Assembly: GCF_963378085.1 (NCBI RefSeq)
Contig: NZ_OY726395.1
Span: forward strand, 1,426,001 to 1,490,000
DNA length: 64,000 bases
Direction of reading: 5' to 3'
Origin: Mycolicibacterium sp. MU0050
GTDB taxonomy: Bacteria; Actinomycetota; Actinomycetes; Mycobacteriales; Mycobacteriaceae
Shown: one piece after another, positions 54,367 through 62,295 of the stretch
Numbering within the stretch: the first letter of the stretch is position 1
How the letters are laid out: each line of letters begins with the position of its first letter
Notes under the pieces: generated by a model
Told to the model about the DNA's origin: nothing
The model's database searches: none
The model's input: the letters and a program-made list of their open reading frames with translations, nothing else
Made by a program: the position numbers and the translations under genes

Positions 54367-54993
54367 TCAGGACCGCCGTGCGGCCTGGGTCTTGGGTGCC
54401 GACGACGGTGTGTCGGCGACCGAGTCCAGGTACTTCTCGAACGCCGTGGTGACCTCGCGGTGCGCCGTCTTGACGCCGACACCCTCTTCGAGGCTCAGGA
54501 ATTTCGGTATGCCCGACATCAGCAGCTGCAACGCGGGCAGCGACAACTCGCCGAGTCGGGCGTCCTTGCCGTACTTCGCCACCAGCGCGTCCACCTGAAC
54601 CTTGCGCATCCGCTTGGTCACCTTGGCGATTTCGGCCTGGATGGACTTCCGATGATTGCCCAGCGCCATGAACTCGGTCATCAGCGCGCCGGTGGCCTCG
54701 CGCTGGTTGTAGCTCCACAGGGTGCGCAATGGGTCGTCGGGGTGCTCCCGCAGGATCTTCGTCAGGTACTCGAGGTTCTTCTCGGCGTAGCGACGGATCG
54801 CCGAGAGGAAGATGTCGTCGAGCGTGGGGAAGTAGTACTGCACCAGGCTGGGCGTGACCCCGGCCTCCGAGGCCAGGGTGCGGTAGCTGATGCTGGCGTA
54901 GCCCTTGGCGAGCAGCAGCCGCTCCACGCAGTCGAGCAGGGCGTCCCGCGTCTTGGACGTCTCGGCGCCGACGCGCCGCGGTGAAGCTGCCAT
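54367..54993 (-). CDS. TetR-family regulator, candidate for palindrome B
   Basis: 208 residues: helix-turn-helix ISYRTLASEAGVTPSLVQYYFPTLDDIFL at about 35-63, then a helical ligand domain. Divergent from an LLM monooxygenase gene with a palindrome B in the gap, the usual TetR autoregulatory layout. It is the only regulator gene inside the island. Confidence 0.88.
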   Translation of the reverse strand: MAASPRRVGAETSKTRDALLDCVERLLLAKGYASISYRTLASEAGVTPSLVQYYFPTLDDIFLSAIRRYAEKNLEYLTKILREHPDDPLRTLWSYNQREATGALMTEFMALGNHRKSIQAEIAKVTKRMRKVQVDALVAKYGKDARLGELSLPALQLLMSGIPKFLSLEEGVGVKTAHREVTTAFEKYLDSVADTPSSAPKTQAARRS

Positions 54994-55078
54994 AACTCCC
55001 TCGCTGGGTCGAAGAACGCCTACATCTTGTCACGCCGGTCCCGCCGCGCCTCAACCCTTGACCCGCCGCCGCGCGATG

Positions 55079-55094
55079 CTGTACGCATGTATAG
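55079..55094. promoter_or_regulatory. Palindrome B operator, site 6
   Basis: CTGTACGCATGTATAG, inverted repeat with two mismatches, between the TetR gene and the divergent LLM monooxygenase gene. Confidence 0.7.
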
Positions 55095-55143
55095 CACGGC
55101 CAGGGCGATGCGGAACTCGGCCGATACACACGGAGGATGCCCG

Positions 55144-56514
55144 GTGCCCAAACGAATGATCTTCACGCTGCTGGTGATGAATTCCGTCGGCCACAATTTT
55201 CACGGCGGGTGGCGGCATCCGGAGGCGCGCAACCGCGAGTTCAAGACCTTCGACATGTGGGTGGACCTCGCGAAGAAGGCCGAGCGAGCACGCTTCGATG
55301 CGTTCTTCTTCACCGATCTGCTCGGCGCGCAGGGCGAGCACAACGGCTCCCGCGACGTGGTGTTCGAACAGGCGATGAACGTGCCGATCGGTGACTGCAC
55401 AATGTTGCTTCCCGTGCTCGCGCGCGAAACCTCCGACATCGGCCTGATGTACACCAGTTCGGTGATCCAGCAGCACCCGTTCGCCTTCGCCCGACAGGTG
55501 TCCACGCTGGATCACCTCAGCAACGGCCGGGTGGGCTGGAACATCGTGACGTCGGCCAACGAGCGGGCGTTCGCCAACTTCGGCGTTCCCGGCGGCCTCA
55601 CGCATGACCAGCGCTACGAGTGGGCGCAGGAGTACGTCGACGTCACCTACAAGCTGTGGGAGGCGTCGTGGGATCTCGGCGCCGTCGTCGACGACCCGGC
55701 CCGCGGCGTCTACACCGATCCGACCAAGGTGCACGACATCAACCACATCGGTGAGCGCTACCGGGTCGAGGGCTACAACCTGATGGAACCCTCCCCGCAG
55801 CGCACCCCGCTGTTGGCGCAGGCCGGTGGATCCCCGGTCGGGTTGGACTTCGCCAGTCGACACGCCGAGGTGATGTTCCTGTCGGCCTTCACCCCGGAAG
55901 CCATTGCCGAGCAGGTGAAGACGGTCCGTGGGCTGGCGCGCTCACATGGCCGCCAGGACGAGGACATCCTGTTCCTGCAGGGTCTGATGTTTGTCGTCGG
56001 CTCTACCGACGAAGAGGCCAACCGGAAGTGGATGGAACTGGAGGAGTGGCGATCTCAGGAGGCGCAGGCCGCCTACTTCGCCAGTCTCAGCGGCATGGAC
56101 CTCGGGCAGTACGACGCGGACACTCCGCTGGCGGACATCGTCGAGACGATGCCGGGCATCCGTGGCGCCTTCCTGTCCTTGATCAACGCGTGGCCGCCGG
56201 GCAGCAAGCCGACCATCCGGGACTTCCTGAGCACGATGTCATTACCGCAGATGGTGGTCGGCTCGCCAGAGACCATCGCGACCCGGCTGCTGGAATTTCA
56301 GGCGGCCGGCTCGGACGGCGTGCAGGTGATGAACATGCTGATGCCGCAGAGTTACGACGAATTCTTCGAGCACGTCGTCCCGGTGTTGCAGGACAAGGGC
56401 CTGATCCAGACCGAGTATCGTCCGGGAACGTTGCGGCAGAAGATCTTCGATACCGATCGGCCGCATATTTCCGAGCGGCACCCGGCCCACCGCTACCGCG
56501 GCATGTTCTGTTGA
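55144..56514 (+). CDS. Flavin-dependent monooxygenase, NtaA/SnaA/DszA type
   Basis: 456 residues, the larger LLM subgroup that uses FMNH2 (nitrilotriacetate, dibenzothiophene sulfone and alkanesulfonate monooxygenases). MNSVGHNFHGGWRHPEA, RARFDAFFFTDLLGAQGEHNG, TSSVIQQHPFAFARQVSTLDHLSNGR, GWNIVTSANERAFANFG are typical. GTG start chosen for the GGAGGA 8 bases upstream; an ATG four codons on is possible. No reductase gene is near. It could open a C-C, C-N or C-S bond by insertion of oxygen. Confidence 0.9.
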   Translation: MPKRMIFTLLVMNSVGHNFHGGWRHPEARNREFKTFDMWVDLAKKAERARFDAFFFTDLLGAQGEHNGSRDVVFEQAMNVPIGDCTMLLPVLARETSDIGLMYTSSVIQQHPFAFARQVSTLDHLSNGRVGWNIVTSANERAFANFGVPGGLTHDQRYEWAQEYVDVTYKLWEASWDLGAVVDDPARGVYTDPTKVHDINHIGERYRVEGYNLMEPSPQRTPLLAQAGGSPVGLDFASRHAEVMFLSAFTPEAIAEQVKTVRGLARSHGRQDEDILFLQGLMFVVGSTDEEANRKWMELEEWRSQEAQAAYFASLSGMDLGQYDADTPLADIVETMPGIRGAFLSLINAWPPGSKPTIRDFLSTMSLPQMVVGSPETIATRLLEFQAAGSDGVQVMNMLMPQSYDEFFEHVVPVLQDKGLIQTEYRPGTLRQKIFDTDRPHISERHPAHRYRGMFC

Positions 56515-56534
56515 TTCCGCGCCCGATCCCAGCG

Positions 56535-56590
56535 CGCGCGGCCAGCTAGGAACACATTCCCGCGGAAATCTGTACCTGAGTGGCCGCGCG
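56535..56590. terminator. Long-loop hairpin between convergent operons
   Basis: CGCGCGGCCA (56535-56544) pairs with TGGCCGCGCG (56581-56590) across 36 bases, in the gap between the monooxygenase and the Rieske operon ends. The right arm (CTGTACC...TGGCCGC) looks faintly like the IS30 tip, but no second end exists nearby. Confidence 0.4.
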
Positions 56591-56601
56591 TCGGAGAGGA
56601 A

Positions 56602-57405
56602 TTACAGCTGGGCCAGCCGGGGGACCGATCCGCGCGCCCGCAGCCCGGCCCCGGCCCTCCGAGTGAGTTCCCTTGAGCTGCCGAGCAACCCGTCGAGCAC
56701 CAGCGCGCGCTTCACGTGCACATGCAGGTCGTGCTCCTCGGTGAACCCGATTCCGCCGAGCACCTGCTGGCAGTGCTTGGCGGCGGTCAGCGCGGCCTTG
56801 CCTGCCGCGGCCTTGGCCAGTAGTGCGGTCAGGTCGGGGTTGTCGGTGCCGGGCAGCGTCAGCGTCGCCTCGGCGCCCTCGATGGCCACCAGGGTTTCGG
56901 CCAACCGGTGTCGGACCGCCTGGAAGGACGCGATGGGCTTGCCGAACTGCACCCGGTCCAGCGCATGCTGGCGGGCCAGGGCCAACATCGCCCGGGCGGA
57001 CCCGACCAGCCACCAGCCCACGGCGAGGCGCGCCTCGGCGAGCCGGATCGGGTAACCCTCTTCCTCGCGGCGCAGCGGCAGTCCGCCCAGGGCCGCAGCG
57101 TCGCCCTCGGCACCGCGCTCCCACACCACCCAGGTGTTGCCGGCGTAGGGCAGCGGCAGCTCCACGTCGGCGCCGACCTCGTTGCCGGTCGCGTGGAGCA
57201 CCACGTCCACCAGAACCGAAGCGTGCGAGCCGGTTTCGCCCAACAGGCGAAACACCAGGGGGACCGCGGACTCCGCGGCCTCGGACAGCATCTCGGCCCA
57301 GCCCATCTCGGTCAGGGCGGCATCGAGGGCGGGGCCGGACGCGGACAGCATGGTCTTGCGGAGGGAGGCCTCGAGCATGTCGAGCGACTCTTTGTCCACG
57401 ATCAC
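56602..57405 (-). CDS. Acyl-CoA dehydrogenase, short partner subunit
   Basis: 267 residues. The N-terminal half is degenerate; the C-terminal bundle is kept (ALDRVQFGKPIASFQAVRHRLAETL; AKHCQQVLGGIGFTEEHDLH). GTG start overlaps the stop of the full-length partner (GTGA). Third heteromeric pair in the window; last gene of the Rieske operon. Confidence 0.9.
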   Translation of the reverse strand: MIVDKESLDMLEASLRKTMLSASGPALDAALTEMGWAEMLSEAAESAVPLVFRLLGETGSHASVLVDVVLHATGNEVGADVELPLPYAGNTWVVWERGAEGDAAALGGLPLRREEEGYPIRLAEARLAVGWWLVGSARAMLALARQHALDRVQFGKPIASFQAVRHRLAETLVAIEGAEATLTLPGTDNPDLTALLAKAAAGKAALTAAKHCQQVLGGIGFTEEHDLHVHVKRALVLDGLLGSSRELTRRAGAGLRARGSVPRLAQL

Positions 57406-58526
57406 TCCTTCCCGAGGTCCAGCAGCCGACGCGCGATGATGTTGCGCTGCACCTCGCCGGTGCCGCCGTAGATGGTGGCGGCGCGCGAGTATAGGTACTC
57501 GGTGCGCCAGTCGGTGTCATCGAGCTCGATGACACCCGGCAACAAATTGTGCACCGTGTCGTAGAGCTGTTGTTCCGCGCCGGCCAACAACACCTTGTCG
57601 ATCGAGGTGTCCGGGCCCAGCTTCTGGCCCTCGGCGAGGCGATGCTGGGTGGCCCGCGACCGGCAGCGCAACGTGTGCAAGGCCAGATAGGCGTCGCCCA
57701 TCTCCGCGTCGATGACCTGCCCCTGCCGCTTGACCTCGTCGACAAGTGCGTCGAAGCGCGAGTACAGGTAGGCGATGCGCTGCCAGAAGCAGGTCGAGCG
57801 TTCGTAGGGCAGCAGGTCCATCGCCAGCTGCCAGCCGTCGCCGGGTTCACCCAGCATCCGGCTGTCGTCGACCACCACGTCGTCGAAGTAGACCTCGCAG
57901 AACTCGTCGACGTCGTGCATGGTCCGCAGCGGCCGCACGGTGACACCCGGGGTGTCCAGATCGACGAAGAAGGCGGTGATGGCCTGATGACTCGGGGTGT
58001 CCGGACCGCCGGTGCGGGTGAGCAGGACACACCGCGTGGCGTACTGGGCGAAGCTGGTCCACACCTTCTGGCCGTTGATGACCCAGCTGTCTCCGCGCCG
58101 CTCGGCCCGGGTGCTCAGCGATGCCAGATCGCTGCCGGCGCCTGGTTCCGAGAAGCCCTGACACCAGGATTCCTGGCCGGACAACAACTTCGGGACCATC
58201 TCGGCGGCCAGCTCCGGGCGGGCGTAGTCGATCATCGTCGGGGTCAGCACCTCGAGCATCGAGTACGGCCCGGGATGGTCGAGGCGACGCCCGACGATCT
58301 CCTCGCCGACGATCGCCCGCAGGATGTCCGGACCGCCGAGCCCGCCGGCGGATTCCGGCCAGCCGTACCGCATCCAGCCCGCGTCGTACAGGGCCTTGAG
58401 CACGCGCAGGTGCTGCGCCTGATGCGCGTCCAGGCTGTCGTCCCCGGGCGGGGCGCTCAGGTCGTTCTCGTCCAGCCAGGCGCGCAGCGCGGTCCGGAAC
58501 GCGGCGGGTTCGTGCAGTTCGGTCAT
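57402..58526 (-). CDS. Acyl-CoA dehydrogenase, full-length partner subunit
   Basis: 374 residues with CQGFSEPGAGSDLASLST, VINGQKVWTSFAQYA, and GGTGEVQRNIIARRLLDLG. ATG start gives MTELHEPAAFR; the longer frame upstream overlaps the NTF2 gene and is rejected. The ATG overlaps that gene's stop by 4 bases. Confidence 0.92.
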   Translation of the reverse strand: MTELHEPAAFRTALRAWLDENDLSAPPGDDSLDAHQAQHLRVLKALYDAGWMRYGWPESAGGLGGPDILRAIVGEEIVGRRLDHPGPYSMLEVLTPTMIDYARPELAAEMVPKLLSGQESWCQGFSEPGAGSDLASLSTRAERRGDSWVINGQKVWTSFAQYATRCVLLTRTGGPDTPSHQAITAFFVDLDTPGVTVRPLRTMHDVDEFCEVYFDDVVVDDSRMLGEPGDGWQLAMDLLPYERSTCFWQRIAYLYSRFDALVDEVKRQGQVIDAEMGDAYLALHTLRCRSRATQHRLAEGQKLGPDTSIDKVLLAGAEQQLYDTVHNLLPGVIELDDTDWRTEYLYSRAATIYGGTGEVQRNIIARRLLDLGKE

Positions 58527-58969
58527 CCGGCTTCGGGCCTGCCGATCGCGTGCGGCCGGCCGTGGTCGTGGTCGCCGCTGCGCCGGATGAAGGTCATGGC
58601 GCGGGTCTTCAGTCGCCAGCCGTCCGGGGTGCGCTCGTAGGTGTCGCGGTAGTAGCCGATGCGCATGTCGTGCTTGGAGTGCTCGATGAAACACAGCGGC
58701 TGGGTGCCGGTGGCGGTGTCGGCGCCCTCGACCAGGTCGACCAGCGCGGTGCCCGTCATGAACAGTCCCTTGGGCGCGGCGTCGACGAGGACGGGGAAGC
58801 GGTTCAGTGTGTAGGTCTCGCCGAACGCGCTGTAGGTGCCGTCCGGGGTGAAAACACTGGTGAGACCCTCGATGTCACCCTGGGTGATGGTGACCGCGTA
58901 CTTGGCGAGCACCTGTTGGATCTCGATCAGATCCTCGGTGCGGGTCGGCTTGTCAGTTGGCTGAGTCAT
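58523..58969 (-). CDS. SnoaL/NTF2-fold protein
   Basis: 148 residues: EDLIEIQQVLAKYAVTITQGDIEGLTSVFTPDGTYSAFG, then RDTYERTPDGWRLKTRAM. NTF2-like fold, as in ring-hydroxylating dioxygenase beta subunits and ketosteroid isomerases. Sitting in a Rieske operon it might be the beta subunit, but the alpha subunit here belongs to a type that may need none; an isomerase is equally possible. Overlaps the amidohydrolase end by 17 bases. Confidence 0.82.
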   Translation of the reverse strand: MTQPTDKPTRTEDLIEIQQVLAKYAVTITQGDIEGLTSVFTPDGTYSAFGETYTLNRFPVLVDAAPKGLFMTGTALVDLVEGADTATGTQPLCFIEHSKHDMRIGYYRDTYERTPDGWRLKTRAMTFIRRSGDHDHGRPHAIGRPEAG

Positions 58970-60182
58970 TGCGGAAGACCTTACCTCCCTTCATTACAAA
59001 GTTCACATTCCGTGTAACGGTGATGTCGGCCAGGGGATCGCCGGGCACGGCGATGATGTCCGCCAGCAGTCCCTCGGCCAACCGGCCCCGGTCGGTGACG
59101 TTGATCAGATCGGCGGCCACCACGGTGGCGGCACGCAGCACCGCGGCCGGCGGCAGGCCCCATTCCACCAACGTGACCAGCTCGTCGGCGTTCTTGCCGT
59201 GCGGAATCGCGGGGGCGTCGGTGCCGACGGCGATCTTGACGCCGGCCTCGTAGGCCGCCTTGATGGAGGTGCGCGCCTTCGGGAACATCTCGGCGGCCTT
59301 GTCCTGCAGCACCTTCGGCGCCTTGGACACATCCATCGCCTCGGCCAGCCGCCGGGTGCTCACCAAAAACCGATCGTTGTCCACCAGCATCTGGATGGCC
59401 TCGTCGTCCATCAGGAAGCCGTGCTCGATGCAGTCGATCCCGCAGGCCACGGCGTGCTTGACGGCCTCGGCGCCGTGGGTGTGCGCGGCCACGCGCAGCC
59501 CGCGCCGGTGCGCCTCGTCGACGATGACCCGCAGCTCCTCGTCCGAATAGTGTTGCGCGCCGGCCTCTCCGGTCAGCGACATCACCCCACCGGAGCAGCA
59601 CACCTTGATGAGCTGCGCGCCGTGCTTGATCTGGTAGCGCACCGCCTTGCGGATCTCGTCGACCCCGTTGGCGATGCCCTCCTCGATGGTGAGCTCGAGC
59701 ACGCCGGGCATGAAGGCAGCAAACATCGTCGGATCCAGGTGCCCGCCGGTCGGCGTGATCGCGTGGCCGGCGGGCACCACCCGGGGGCCGTCGATCAGGC
59801 CGGCGTCGATCGCCCGGCCGAGCGCGACGTCCAGGAGGTATCCGCCGGTCTTGACGAACAACCCGAGGTTGCGCACCGTGGTGAAGCCCGCGCGCAGCGT
59901 GCGGCGGGCGTTGCCGACGGCGCGCAACACCCGGGTCGGCGGGTCGTCCTGCACCTGGGACAGGCCGGGGTTTTCGCCCCGGCCGCCCATCAGCAGGTTG
60001 ACCTCCATGTCCATCAGGCCCGGCAGCAGGATCGAGTCGCCGAGATCGATGACCTGATCCTCGGGGCCCGTCGGCCCGTCGCCGATCCCGACGATCCGAT
60101 CGCCGTCGACACGGACGACGCCGGGGCGAATGATCTCCCCGGCATCGACGTCGAGCAGTCCGGCCGCTTTGAGGGTGAGCAC
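58953..60182 (-). CDS. Amidohydrolase-superfamily protein with altered metal site
   Basis: About 409 residues of the imidazolonepropionase/Xaa-Pro dipeptidase-like branch: beta-sandwich N-terminus (DGDRIVGIGDG), PTGGHLDPTMFAAF, KVCCSGGVMSLTGE, the HTHG and CIEHGFLMDD metal histidines, and VGTDAPAIPHG. The first metal motif, normally HxH after PGLxDM, is MEVNL here, so two ligands are missing. The rest of the site is kept. GTG start; the codons before it are not conserved-looking. It may use one metal or act as a lyase or isomerase. Confidence 0.82.
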   Translation of the reverse strand: MLTLKAAGLLDVDAGEIIRPGVVRVDGDRIVGIGDGPTGPEDQVIDLGDSILLPGLMDMEVNLLMGGRGENPGLSQVQDDPPTRVLRAVGNARRTLRAGFTTVRNLGLFVKTGGYLLDVALGRAIDAGLIDGPRVVPAGHAITPTGGHLDPTMFAAFMPGVLELTIEEGIANGVDEIRKAVRYQIKHGAQLIKVCCSGGVMSLTGEAGAQHYSDEELRVIVDEAHRRGLRVAAHTHGAEAVKHAVACGIDCIEHGFLMDDEAIQMLVDNDRFLVSTRRLAEAMDVSKAPKVLQDKAAEMFPKARTSIKAAYEAGVKIAVGTDAPAIPHGKNADELVTLVEWGLPPAAVLRAATVVAADLINVTDRGRLAEGLLADIIAVPGDPLADITVTRNVNFVMKGGKVFRNDSAN

Positions 60183-60184
60183 CC

Positions 60185-60538
60185 TTAGACCACCGGCTCC
60201 CGGATGAGCTCGACCCACGCCGCACCGCTGTCGAGCACGCGCGGCTGCTTCCAGACCTCCACCGGGAAGCTCACCATCACCACCGACTGCATCAGGTGCA
60301 TCAGCCGCTTGGCCTGATCCGGCATGTCATGCAGCGGGAAGCGGGCGTCGAGGTAGACCATGACCTCCTCGAGGCGCTCCATCCCGGCGTCGTAGAGCTC
60401 CTGCATTTCCTCCATGCTGGATTCCAGCCGCTTGGCGTAGCGCTCCGGCTCGGTGGCCAGGATCCAGTCGCTGAACCGCTCCAGATCGGCGAATTCAGCC
60501 GGCAGCAAGGACTCGCCGGCTCCGTTGTTCTCAGACAT
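60185..60538 (-). CDS. Small conserved protein of the Rieske operon
   Basis: 117 residues, acidic and helical, with no known motif that I recognise: EFADLERFSDWILATEPERYAKR and EEMQELYDAGMERLEEVMVYLD. It overlaps the Rieske gene by 8 bases and lies 2 bases before the amidohydrolase start, so it is likely a partner or assembly subunit of the oxygenase. No membrane or signal segment. Confidence 0.75.
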   Translation of the reverse strand: MSENNGAGESLLPAEFADLERFSDWILATEPERYAKRLESSMEEMQELYDAGMERLEEVMVYLDARFPLHDMPDQAKRLMHLMQSVVMVSFPVEVWKQPRVLDSGAAWVELIREPVV

Positions 60539-61859
60539 GTGCGCTGTCCTTCACATTCCCGTTGGTCTTGGCTGCCTCGGCGGCGGCCTGTTCTGCCTTG
60601 TACTTGTCGACGTACTTGTGCGCGGTGTGGTGCAGGTGCCGCAGCAGGATTTCCTGGTCGCAGAGCGGGAATTCGGTGACCGCCCGCGTCCCGATCTGGG
60701 TCTGCGTGGCCTCCAGGGTGTTGGCGTCCTGCAGGGCGTACTCCTTGAACGTCACCGCGGCCAGTTCCTGGCTCAACCGCTGGCGGGTGTTCTTCGGCGG
60801 GACGAAGTACAGGTTCGCCTCGAAGATGTGGGTGTCCACACCGGTCGGCCAGTAGTTGTAGGTGAGGTACCAGCCCGGCACCCACAACAGCAGCGTGAAG
60901 TTCGGGAAGAACTCGAAAGAGTCCTGGCCCCAGGTCTTTTGCCGGGCCGGGTTGACCGCCGGCGGCAGCTCGTCGGGCAGGATGCCCTTGATGTCCGGGC
61001 GGTCCCACGGACCGAACAGCCCGCTGTGCAGCACCCGCTCGATAGGCTTGACCATGTTGAGGTCCTTGGGCGGGCTCATGCCACCCCAGGACGAGATCAT
61101 CGAATGCTGGTCCTTGATGTCGTAGTGCAGCGCCTCGAACCCGACCTTGGCCAGCTTCTCGGCCTCTTCCTTGGTCGCCTGCTTCATGTGCAGGATCGGC
61201 GCGTGGTAGAACTCGACGAAGGCGTCGATGAACAGCTTCCAGTTCGCCTTGATCTCGGAGCGGTAGCTGTAGACCTCGGTCATCTCGTGGAACGGGTAGC
61301 CCTTCAACCCCTGGCCGAACTCACCCAGGTAGTCCTCGAGCGGCTCGGCGTCGTCGTCGAAGTTGACGAAGATGAAGCCTTCCCAGACCTCGCACCGCAC
61401 CGACTTCAGCGGGTAGTCCGCCTTGTCGACGTCGAAGAACTCGTCCTCCTGCTGGATGAACGTCAGTTCGCCGTTCAACGCATAGCGCCAGGCGTGGTAC
61501 TTGCAGGTGAACTGCCGGCAGCTGCCGGAGGTCTCCTCGCCGGGGTAGTCGTTCCACACCAGCTTGTTGCCGCGGTGCCGGCACAGGTTGTAGAACGCCC
61601 GGATCTGGCCGTCCTTGTCCTTGTTGATGATGATCGACGTGCCGGGGCCCACCGACGGCATCTCGCGGGTGAAGTAGCTACCGGTCTTCGGCAGTCGCTC
61701 GACGCGACCGACGTGCAGCCATAGCTTGCGGAAGATGGCCTGCTGCTCGAGCTTCCAGTGTTCCGGATCGATGGAGTCGGTGTAGTCGACCGGGGCGGTG
61801 CCAAGCTCCGGCCAGTTCTCGGTCCAGCTGCCTACAGCCGGTTTGGGGAAGAACGCCAT
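60531..61859 (-). CDS. Rieske non-haem iron oxygenase, alpha subunit
   Basis: 442 residues. Rieske [2Fe-2S] ligands C93, H95, C119 and H122 (NLCRHRG ... FTCKYHAW). The mononuclear iron site is in NWKLFIDAFVEFYHAPILH, with H219 and H224 and the electron-bridging acidic residue E216 just before. Activates O2 to hydroxylate or cleave a substrate; needs a ferredoxin and a reductase, not encoded next to it. The start overlaps the stop of a 42-residue leader ORF (TGATG). Palindrome A lies 152 bases upstream. Confidence 0.94.
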   Translation of the reverse strand: MAFFPKPAVGSWTENWPELGTAPVDYTDSIDPEHWKLEQQAIFRKLWLHVGRVERLPKTGSYFTREMPSVGPGTSIIINKDKDGQIRAFYNLCRHRGNKLVWNDYPGEETSGSCRQFTCKYHAWRYALNGELTFIQQEDEFFDVDKADYPLKSVRCEVWEGFIFVNFDDDAEPLEDYLGEFGQGLKGYPFHEMTEVYSYRSEIKANWKLFIDAFVEFYHAPILHMKQATKEEAEKLAKVGFEALHYDIKDQHSMISSWGGMSPPKDLNMVKPIERVLHSGLFGPWDRPDIKGILPDELPPAVNPARQKTWGQDSFEFFPNFTLLLWVPGWYLTYNYWPTGVDTHIFEANLYFVPPKNTRQRLSQELAAVTFKEYALQDANTLEATQTQIGTRAVTEFPLCDQEILLRHLHHTAHKYVDKYKAEQAAAEAAKTNGNVKDSAHV

Positions 61860-61987
61860 CAGTGGATCTCCTGTTCTCTACGACGCTCGGTGCCGTGTTG
61901 GGTGCTGGGCGGGTGGCCCGCGGGCTGGGCGGTGGGTGGCCCGGAATCAGGCGGCGACGCCGCGACGTGCTGGCTGGGCGGTGTCAT
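61859..61987 (-). CDS. Candidate 42-residue leader ORF coupled to the Rieske gene
   Basis: Found by reading the 5' leader of the Rieske gene. ATG preceded at 8 bases by GAGGAGA, 42 codons, and a TGA that shares a base with the Rieske ATG. The peptide is Pro-, Ser- and His-rich (MTPPSQHVAASPPDSG at the start) with a basic end (ERRREQEIH), and resembles no family I know. It may be a real small protein or a leader that controls Rieske translation. The Rieske ribosome-binding site (AGGAG) lies inside it. Confidence 0.5.
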   Translation of the reverse strand: MTPPSQHVAASPPDSGPPTAQPAGHPPSTQHGTERRREQEIH

Positions 61988-62010
61988 CTGACCGGTCTCC
62001 TCTCGCTCAC

Positions 62011-62025
62011 GAGAATCATATTCTC
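62011..62025. promoter_or_regulatory. Palindrome A operator, site 4
   Basis: GAGAATCATATTCTC, inverted repeat GAGAAT/ATTCTC, 24 bases before the leader ORF of the Rieske operon. It is 24 kb from the nearest other copy. The rest of the 436-base gap (61860-62295) holds the leader ORF and the promoter listed next. Confidence 0.8.
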
Positions 62026-62164
62026 ATATCCGGATAACAGATTTCCATGAACTTCGCGTTTGGTCAACGTCGGGTGCCCTCGGCGGGTCCGCGGCGGCAA
62101 CTCGCTTCGGCTCGTCGACCTGCGGATTCGAGGCCGCGGCAGCGGCGGAGCTGCGGTTCGGATG

Positions 62165-62193
62165 TTGATTCTCGATTAGTGAGAAGCTAGTTT
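62165..62193 (+). promoter_or_regulatory. Putative promoter of the amidohydrolase gene
   Basis: TTGATT and TAGTTT hexamers 17 bases apart in an AT-rich patch, 100 bases before the start codon. A TTCTC-N7-GAGAA inverted repeat (62169-62185) overlaps the spacer; its halves are those of palindrome A in the opposite order. Confidence 0.45.
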
Positions 62194-62295
62194 CCTAGTT
62201 GTGAGAACGCGCGCAGCCCAGCGCGTCAGCCTCTGTCGTGGCCGCCCGACGAGACGACGGACCGGGATCGGGTGCCCTAGCTGGAAGGAAGCGCC

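Noticed and set aside
56560..56595. IS30 remnant at the right end of the island (CTGTACC...TGGCCGC)
   Set aside because: Only a short stretch resembles the IS tip, with no transposase fragment or second end; the match may be chance or a shared GC-rich hairpin.
58527..58694. N-terminal extension of the full-length acyl-CoA dehydrogenase at 57402
   Set aside because: The extension is His/Arg-rich, overlaps the NTF2-fold gene in another frame, and the ATG at 58526 gives the normal ACAD N-terminus with a 4-base overlap.
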